Both the position numbers and the translations under genes were made by a program. DNA of 64,000 bases, taken from assembly GCA_964493425.1 (NCBI GenBank), contig CAZBMW010000008.1, positions 36,810 through 100,809 on the forward strand, in the 5' to 3' direction. Every line of letters begins with the position of its first letter. Positions within the stretch are counted from its first letter, which is position 1. Positions 58,686 through 64,000 of the stretch are shown here, one piece after another. Under the pieces are notes generated by a model that was given only the letters and a program-made list of their open reading frames with translations, did no database searches and was not told the origin of the DNA. This stretch comes from CAYLMG01 sp964493425. Its GTDB lineage: Bacteria > Planctomycetota > Phycisphaerae > Sedimentisphaerales > Anaerobacaceae.

Positions 58686-60527
58686 TTAGTCGGCTGGTAC
58701 GGGCGGGACAATTGTTGGGTAATCATTGAATGTTGATTTATCGCCTGCACAGATTTTTTCGGCCAGTGCGGTAATCCTGGGTGCATTTCTGGTGATGAAC
58801 CTTCGTGCGACTTTTGTTTTTCGCTCTTTAATCGTGATTGTTTTTTCGCCGTCGGCTTTTCCGGCGTCGGCTGAGAGTGGCAGGTGCATATCGATTTTTG
58901 TGCTTGCCTGGCTGCAAAATAAATAGCCGATGATTAGGTCAATGGCGATATCGACAAGAGCTCTTCCATAGAGGTCCATATATTCGTTGCCGTTTTCCTT
59001 TGTGAATTCGACGCTTCTTTTTAGCTGGTCTGTGCCTTTAGCGAGTATTTCAAGAAGGTCATTGACGTTTTCGTCATAGTTATACTCGGCCATTTCGGCG
59101 AGGAATTTTTCAGCGGTACCGCTGCAGACGCCTCGCACAGCGGCGACAATCTGCAATTGTGAAGTGCCTTCATAGATTGTTGTGATTCTCGCGTCGCGTG
59201 CGTGACGTTCGGCGGCGTAATCGCGCATATAACCGCTGCCGCCGAGGACCTGAATCGAATCGTAAGCGACTTTGTTGCACATTTCCGAGCAGAAGTATTT
59301 GCTCATCGGCGTCAGCATTGATGCGAGTCTTTTGTATTTTCTCATTTCGTTTTTGAGCTTCTTCGATTGCTCCTTGTCTTCTGGCGGAGAATTTTCAGAC
59401 AGTTTGCTGTATCCGATTTCGAAATCGACTATGCGTGATGTTTCGTAGAGCAGCGCCCGGCTGGCTTCGATTTCGATTTTCATATCGATGAGCATATCGC
59501 GGACGGCGGGCAGCTTCTCAATATGTACGCCGAACTGTTTTCTGCTTGCGGCGTAGTCGCGTGCGATGTTGAAGGCGGCCTGCGCGATACCGAGCGACTG
59601 TGCGGCGATGCCGATGCGTGCACCGTTCATAAGGCTCATAACGTAGGTGATGAGCCCTCGCTGTCGTTCACCAATTAAATGTGCCGGGGCATCATTGAAG
59701 AAAAGCTCGCAGGTGGGTGAGCCGTGAATGCCGAGCTTATCTTCGAGTCGTCTGACTTTTACCCAGGGTCCTCTTTCGACGAGGTATAGGCTCAGGCCTC
59801 TGCCGTCGGCGATTTCGGGTTCGCTGCGGGCGAGAACGAGTAAGATGTCACCGCAGCCGTTTGTTATGAAACGCTTAACGCCGCGGACGAACCAGTTGCC
59901 CTCTGCATCCTGGTAAACGGCTGCTGGTTTTTCGGTTTCGCTGTCGTGGCCGGAGACTTTTACCGCCTGCAGGTCGCTGCCGGCGTCAGGTTCGGTTAGA
60001 ACCATAGCTCCGGTGACTTTGCCAGCTGCGAAGGCGTGCAGGTATTTCTGTTTTATATCCTCGGATGCGAAGGCGTTGATTGTTTCGGCGATGCCCTGCA
60101 GGCCGAAGATGTTCATAAGCGAGGCGTCGGCACGAGAAACGATTTCTATCGCCATCGAATAGATTAGGTTTGGAAAATTCAGGCCGCCGAAACGATAGGG
60201 CAGGGTAAAGCCCATTACGTCGGCTTTGGCAAGCTTGTCGAGTGATTCGCTGATACCTTTTGCATACGTCACCGAGCCGTCTTCATTAAGTGTGTTACCT
60301 TCGCGGTCAACATCTTCTGCGCGGGGAGCGATGAATTCTGCGCTGAGTCTGCCGAGAGATGTCAGTACCATATCATAGTTTTTAATGGCTTCTTCAACGT
60401 TTGTGGGGGCGTAGTCAAATTCAGTCGCGAATCTGAAGTTTTCTTCCTGCATCGCTGCGAGTTCAGCAACGTCGATGTGCTTTAGCAGAAACTGCATATC
60501 TTCGTTGTCATTGTAAAAATTAGGCAT
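58686..60527 (-). CDS. Acyl-CoA dehydrogenase
   Basis: A 613-residue flavoenzyme. LTEPDAGSDLQAVK and KRFITNGCGDILLVLARSEP form the FAD/substrate region; GIHGSPTCELFFNDAPAHLI, ARIGIAAQSLGIAQAAFNIA, and RKQFGVHIEKLPAVRDML follow; the catalytic Glu is in TTIYEGTSQLQI. It is longer than the usual 380-400 residues, with an added C-terminal helical region as in the 600-residue ACAD subgroup. It passes electrons to the electron-transfer flavoprotein encoded just upstream. A small four-helix-bundle gene sits between them. Confidence 0.92.
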   Translation of the reverse strand: MPNFYNDNEDMQFLLKHIDVAELAAMQEENFRFATEFDYAPTNVEEAIKNYDMVLTSLGRLSAEFIAPRAEDVDREGNTLNEDGSVTYAKGISESLDKLAKADVMGFTLPYRFGGLNFPNLIYSMAIEIVSRADASLMNIFGLQGIAETINAFASEDIKQKYLHAFAAGKVTGAMVLTEPDAGSDLQAVKVSGHDSETEKPAAVYQDAEGNWFVRGVKRFITNGCGDILLVLARSEPEIADGRGLSLYLVERGPWVKVRRLEDKLGIHGSPTCELFFNDAPAHLIGERQRGLITYVMSLMNGARIGIAAQSLGIAQAAFNIARDYAASRKQFGVHIEKLPAVRDMLIDMKIEIEASRALLYETSRIVDFEIGYSKLSENSPPEDKEQSKKLKNEMRKYKRLASMLTPMSKYFCSEMCNKVAYDSIQVLGGSGYMRDYAAERHARDARITTIYEGTSQLQIVAAVRGVCSGTAEKFLAEMAEYNYDENVNDLLEILAKGTDQLKRSVEFTKENGNEYMDLYGRALVDIAIDLIIGYLFCSQASTKIDMHLPLSADAGKADGEKTITIKERKTKVARRFITRNAPRITALAEKICAGDKSTFNDYPTIVPPVPAD

Positions 60528-60532
60528 AATTT

Positions 60533-60940
60533 TTACTCGATACTAGATTCTTGATACTGGATTCTCGTTTTATGACCGCCATCAACGGATTTAATAAAAT
60601 TAAATATCATTTTACCAAGGTGGTCATACTCTTCACAAAAATACATATACCTTTCTGTATCTGTCAGTGATTTAGTTTCATACAAATTATCCAAATGGCT
60701 TCTGGTCTCATCACAGGACGCTAAAGAGTAAGTAAGGAATTTGATGAATTCCTGCTTATATCTGCGTCTTCCAAAACCTTCGACTATATTATTTTTAACT
60801 GATTTGCTCGACTTTCTTATTTGGCTTCCTTCTTCGTACATTTCAAATCTGGGCAGCTTTAAGCTCATCTTGTGAATCTCTATAGCCAATTTATGGGCTT
60901 TTTTATAAATATCCAAATCTCTATAACTTTGATATTTCAA
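60533..60940 (-). CDS. Four helix bundle protein (S23 / 23S rRNA intervening-sequence family)
   Basis: A 135-residue protein: SYRDLDIYKKAHKLAIEIHK, RKSSKSVKNNIVEGFGRRRY, FIKFLTYSLASCDETRSHLD are the family signature. These proteins are often found inside 23S rRNA intervening sequences or alone in genomes; function unknown. Start is TTG (CAA at 60938-60940). It is wedged between etfA and the acyl-CoA dehydrogenase gene, and both its ends are made of ATCGAGTAT-type words, including its last codons, which suggests it came in as a mobile unit. Confidence 0.88.
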   Translation of the reverse strand: MKYQSYRDLDIYKKAHKLAIEIHKMSLKLPRFEMYEEGSQIRKSSKSVKNNIVEGFGRRRYKQEFIKFLTYSLASCDETRSHLDNLYETKSLTDTERYMYFCEEYDHLGKMIFNFIKSVDGGHKTRIQYQESSIE

Positions 60941-60984
60941 TGTCTTTCTCTTTCAACGAGTATCGAGTATCGAGCATCTTAATA

Positions 60985-62022
60985 CTATTCTTTTATTCCT
61001 TTTTCTCTTATTGCCTTAATCATTTTCGGTATTACGGTGTTCAGGTCGGCGACGATTTTGTAATGGGCGAGCTGGAAAATCGGCGCATCGGGGTCATTGT
61101 TTATTGCGACGATTTTCTGGCTTTGATTCATACCCGCCTGGTGCTGAATTGCTCCGCTTATACCGACAGCGATGTATAGTGAAGGCCTGACAGTTGTGCC
61201 TGTCTGGCCGACCTGATGGTCATGGTCAATAAATCCCAAATCAACAGCGGCTCTTGAAGCTGCCGGTGCCGCGCCGAGGCAATTCGCCAAATCCCAGACG
61301 AGTTTGAAGTTTTCTTTGCTGCCGACACCGGCGCCGCCCGCAACGATGATTCTGGCGGCTTTGAGGTCGACTTTCTTTTGCCTTTTGTGCTCTTCGAGAA
61401 TTTCCAGCGGCAAGTTATTTTCCGATACGCTGACCTTTTCCTCGATGATTTCGCCTTTTCTGTTCTGTTGCGGTTGCGGCATCGGCATTACGCCCTCGCG
61501 GACGGTAGCCATTTGGGGCCAGCGGTCATAGTTGATGATGGTTGCGATTATGTTTCCGCCGAAGGCAGGTCTTATCTGGAACAATAGATTCTTGTGCGTA
61601 GTTTTGTTGTTTGGCGGCGTGTGGTCGCCGATTTGCAGGTCGGTGCAGTCGGCGGTCAGCCCTGCCTTTGCTGCGCTTGCGATGCGTGGAGCAAGGTCTC
61701 TGCCGGTAGCGGTGGCACCGTAAAGGACTACCTGAGGCTTGTATTTGTGAATCAAATCGTAGATTACCTTTGCGTAGCTGTTGGTCTGGTAATCGGCGAG
61801 TAAGTTGTGCTGTGCGAGGTAAACTTTGTCTGCGCCGTAGTGAATCATTTTCTCTGCGAGGCTGTTGATATTGTCACCGATTATGACAGCCGACAGCTTT
61901 ACCGCGAGCACGTCGGCCAGGTGTCTTGCCTTGCTCATCAATTCGATTGAAGGCTCTTCGATACTGCCGTTGTGCTGCTCGGTAAATACCCAAACTTCGC
62001 CGTCTCTGTTAACATCTATCAT
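60985..62022 (-). CDS. etfA: Electron transfer flavoprotein alpha subunit
   Basis: A 345-residue subunit. The C-terminal FAD domain is clear: ARIIVAGGAGVGSKENFKLV, GAAPAASRAAVDLGFIDHDH, QVGQTGTTVRPSLYIAVGIS, GAIQHQAGMNQSQKIVAINN. With EtfB it carries electrons from acyl-CoA dehydrogenases to the quinone pool or other acceptors. 65 bp from etfB, with a hairpin repeat in between. Confidence 0.94.
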   Translation of the reverse strand: MIDVNRDGEVWVFTEQHNGSIEEPSIELMSKARHLADVLAVKLSAVIIGDNINSLAEKMIHYGADKVYLAQHNLLADYQTNSYAKVIYDLIHKYKPQVVLYGATATGRDLAPRIASAAKAGLTADCTDLQIGDHTPPNNKTTHKNLLFQIRPAFGGNIIATIINYDRWPQMATVREGVMPMPQPQQNRKGEIIEEKVSVSENNLPLEILEEHKRQKKVDLKAARIIVAGGAGVGSKENFKLVWDLANCLGAAPAASRAAVDLGFIDHDHQVGQTGTTVRPSLYIAVGISGAIQHQAGMNQSQKIVAINNDPDAPIFQLAHYKIVADLNTVIPKMIKAIREKGIKE

Positions 62023-62056
62023 AATTCTATCTCGTATTGCGTATTCAGTTTTCTGG

Positions 62057-62076
62057 ATTCCCGCTTGCGCGGGAAT
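62057..62076. repeat. ATTCCCGC hairpin element between etfB and etfA
   Basis: Perfect 8-bp inverted repeat ATTCCCGC-TTGC-GCGGGAAT in the context CTGGATTCCC...GGGAATGACAA. Within a transcribed spacer, so it could shape mRNA stability or differential expression. Confidence 0.8.
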
Positions 62077-62087
62077 GACAACTTTTT

Positions 62088-62999
62088 TTATGCTATTATT
62101 TTGTCTTCAATCAGCTCGTGGACCATATCGGTGATGCCGGCGTCGGTCGGCTCGATATCTTTGCTTTCCTTTGCTGCGAGGACGACGCTCTGAATTCGGT
62201 GTACCTTTGTAGGTGAGCCGTCCCTGCCGCACCAGGTCAAGTCGGCCTGCAGAAAATCGAGGTTCCGCTGCTTTATGAGCAGGCCTTTTTCTTCAAGCTG
62301 TTTGGTTTTTCTTTCGATGAGGGCTTTTAAAGTTTTTTCATCGGCCTGCGGATTTTCAGCGGTTACTTTCTGCTCGACTTCAATGGGCGCCAGTGCGTTT
62401 TTATATTTCATCATCTTTTTTGCTGCGGCGACTCCGGGTTCATTCGCATCGCTGGTTACAGTTAAGAGGACCGGCAGCTTTGTTCTTATTTTTTGCCAGC
62501 CGCTGCCGACATTTCGCCTGACGGTTATAGTCCTTTCTGCCAGTTTGCTAAGCTCTTCTACATAAGTAATCTGCGGGATGCCGAGTTTTTCAGCCAATTG
62601 CGGGCCGACCTGAGCGGTGTCGCCATCGATGGCCTGCCGGCCGCAAAGAACGATATCAAAAGGCAATTTTTTTACGGCACAGCTTAATATGTAGCTGGTT
62701 GCGAGCGTATCGCTTGCGGCGCATTTCGCATCGGTTATGAGTATTGCGTCATCGGCTCCGCGATATAGAGATTCTCTTAAAATCGAAGCGGCGGCGGGCG
62801 GGCCCATAGTGATTGTAGTGACGCTGCCGCCGTGAAGTAACTTTATCTGCAGGGCCATTTCGAGGGCGTTGAGGTCCTCCGGATTGAAAATTGCCGGCAG
62901 AGCTGCCCGGTTTACGGTGCCGTCGTCGTTCATTGCCTTGCCGGTAATCTTTTTTGTGTCGGGAACCTGCTTGATTAAAACAACACAATTATAAGCCAC
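62088..62999 (-). CDS. etfB: Electron transfer flavoprotein beta subunit
   Basis: A 303-residue subunit: NCVVLIKQVPDTKKITGKAM at the N-terminus, FNPEDLNALEMALQIKLLHG, LRESLYRGADDAILITD, ILCGRQAIDGDTAQVGPQLA (AMP-binding region). It is longer than the canonical 255 residues, with a Lys/Glu-rich C-terminal part. Start is GTG with AAGGAG 8 nt upstream. First gene of the beta-oxidation-type electron-transfer run. Confidence 0.94.
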   Translation of the reverse strand: MAYNCVVLIKQVPDTKKITGKAMNDDGTVNRAALPAIFNPEDLNALEMALQIKLLHGGSVTTITMGPPAAASILRESLYRGADDAILITDAKCAASDTLATSYILSCAVKKLPFDIVLCGRQAIDGDTAQVGPQLAEKLGIPQITYVEELSKLAERTITVRRNVGSGWQKIRTKLPVLLTVTSDANEPGVAAAKKMMKYKNALAPIEVEQKVTAENPQADEKTLKALIERKTKQLEEKGLLIKQRNLDFLQADLTWCGRDGSPTKVHRIQSVVLAAKESKDIEPTDAGITDMVHELIEDKIIA

Positions 63000-63079
63000 T
63001 TGTGAGCTCCTTGCAGTATTTTAACAGTTCAAAAAAGTAAGTCTGCTATATTGAGCAGAAGCTGATTCAGAAAAGCCGT

Positions 63080-63107
63080 AGTTTAGCTTTATTTGGGCTC
63101 AAGTCAA
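63080..63107 (-). promoter_or_regulatory. Possible sigma70 promoter for the etfB run
   Basis: On the minus strand TTGACT, 16-nt spacer, TAAACT; leader about 75 nt. Moderate match. Confidence 0.35.
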
Positions 63108-63185
63108 GGCTAAAGTCGCAAAGCAGCCAGGTCGATTTATAGACAGGTTAACGGTTTTTGTATGTTTAAGGGTGAGAGATTTTCT

Positions 63186-63213
63186 TTGACAATTATTTTT
63201 ATTTGTATATCGT
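63186..63213 (+). promoter_or_regulatory. Possible sigma70 promoter for the protein kinase gene
   Basis: TTGACA, 16-nt spacer, TATCGT; leader about 40 nt. The -10 is weak. Confidence 0.35.
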
Positions 63214-63260
63214 TTGTATGTTTAGATTGGGCTGATTTATAGGATTGGGTTTTTATATAG

Positions 63261-64000
63261 ATGTCGAGTGAGACAAGTTACGATTCAGTTTTCGGCAAGC
63301 TCGCGTTAGAGCAGGGGCTCTGCACGGACGAGGAGCTGAAGCATTCACTTCTTGAGCTTGAACTGCGTGACGAATCCGAGCCGATTATCCTTGCCGATTT
63401 AATGGTAGAGCTGGGGTATATTACCGAGCCCCAGGCCCAGCGACTTAGGGGCAGGATTAAGGACACCAAGGCTGAGGCTTACCAGATACCGGGTTATAAG
63501 ATATTGGGTAAGCTCGGCAAAGGCGCGATGGCGGTTGTGTATAAGGCAAAGCAGCTCAGCCTTGACAGGGTGGTTGCGATAAAGGTTCTGCCGAAGCGGT
63601 TCAGCGAGAATGCTGAGTACGTCAAGCGTTTCTACCAGGAAGGCCGTGCCGCTGCAAAACTTAACCATAACAATATTGTTCAGGCCATCGACGTCGGTGA
63701 GGCCGGCGGCTATCACTATTTTGTTATGGAATACGTTGAGGGCAAAAGTTTGTACGAGGATTTGACTGCAGGTAAGGTTTTTTCAGAGGAAGAAGCGCTT
63801 GAAATCGTTATTCAAATTGCACAAGCTCTCAAGCACGCCCATTCGATGGGTCTTATTCACCGTGACATCAAGCCGAAGAATATAATGATAAATCAGGATA
63901 ATGTGGTTAAGCTTGCGGATATGGGTCTGGCTCGTGAGACGACGGATATCGAAACTGCGCAGAGCGAGGCCGGTAAGGCGTACGGAACGCCTTACTATAT
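63261..64000 (+). CDS. Serine/threonine protein kinase, N-terminal part
   Basis: The first 246 residues are visible; the gene continues past the right edge. Residues 1-70 are a helical MshEN-like segment (FGKLALEQGLCTDEELKHSL; LADLMVELGYITEPQAQRLR) often seen before planctomycete kinases. The kinase domain begins at about 79: glycine loop LGKGAMAVVYKAK, ATP-binding Lys108, catalytic loop HRDIKPKNIMI (200-210), metal-binding DMG (220-222, in place of DFG, as is common in bacterial kinases) and GTPYYI. Probably a Hanks-type signalling kinase; the FHA protein at 15.2 kb belongs to the same signalling type. Confidence 0.93.
   Translation, partial: MSSETSYDSVFGKLALEQGLCTDEELKHSLLELELRDESEPIILADLMVELGYITEPQAQRLRGRIKDTKAEAYQIPGYKILGKLGKGAMAVVYKAKQLSLDRVVAIKVLPKRFSENAEYVKRFYQEGRAAAKLNHNNIVQAIDVGEAGGYHYFVMEYVEGKSLYEDLTAGKVFSEEEALEIVIQIAQALKHAHSMGLIHRDIKPKNIMINQDNVVKLADMGLARETTDIETAQSEAGKAYGTPYY

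Noticed and set aside
1..64000. tRNA, rRNA, tmRNA or riboswitch genes
   Set aside because: I looked for T-loop (GGTTCGANTCC) and other hallmarks in the spacers and saw none convincing; a covariance-model scan would be decisive.

Overview
The window looks like a scaffold from a Planctomycetota genome, probably Phycisphaerae / Sedimentisphaerales-like. This is inference from several marks: four very large secreted proteins ending in dockerin-type Ca-binding repeats, a rhomboid protease with a C-terminal planctomycete-style zinc ribbon, an N-terminally extended Ser/Thr kinase, Kdo biosynthesis genes, and the siroheme-dependent (alternative) heme pathway typical of anaerobes. One run of 100 Ns (23181-23280) is an assembly gap inside a 171-bp tandem repeat.

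Region by region: 0-1.7 kb has obgE (cut by the window edge), rpmA and a TlpA-like lipoprotein on the minus strand. 1.9-7.5 kb is a plus-strand run of three CPA2-type cation/proton antiporters with a PTS EIIA-like protein between the first two. 7.5-9.1 kb has rnpA, a short MerR regulator and an MCE (MlaD-like) protein. 9.2-15.0 kb is a tightly overlapped tetrapyrrole operon, hemA-hemC-cobA/hemD-ahbC-hemB. After an FHA-GAF gene, asnA and a membrane protein, the pathway resumes at 18.7-20.7 kb with ahbD and a fused ahbA-ahbB gene. Together these cover glutamyl-tRNA to precorrin-2 (without the aminotransferase hemL) and siroheme to heme b; the dehydrogenase/ferrochelatase step to siroheme is not in the window.

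22.6-37.8 kb holds four giant minus-strand secreted genes built from repeated modules, three of them ending in nearly the same terminator hairpin. 38.1-42.7 kb is an AT-rich accessory islet: an orphan small gene, a free-standing HNH-AP2 endonuclease, a two-gene cassette (soluble protein plus three-TM protein) behind a consensus promoter and bracketed by two copies of an unusual intergenic element, an AbiV-family protein and a HEPN-type protein. I regard this as the best candidate for a new (probably defence) system.

43.1-48.8 kb returns to core genes: hisI, two membrane proteins, then hpf-ptsN-ptsH-ptsI, a regulatory phosphotransferase chain with no sugar permease in view. It may act on the EIIA-linked antiporters at 1.9-7.5 kb. 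48.8-51.5 kb has three exported proteins on the minus strand. 51.9-58.0 kb encodes a DUF2344 protein, RNase E/G, KdsD, KdsC and an LptC/OstA-like protein. 58.0-63.0 kb is a minus-strand etfB-etfA-(four-helix-bundle)-acyl-CoA dehydrogenase-HAD phosphatase run. The window ends inside a Ser/Thr protein kinase. I saw no rRNA, tRNA or CRISPR array.
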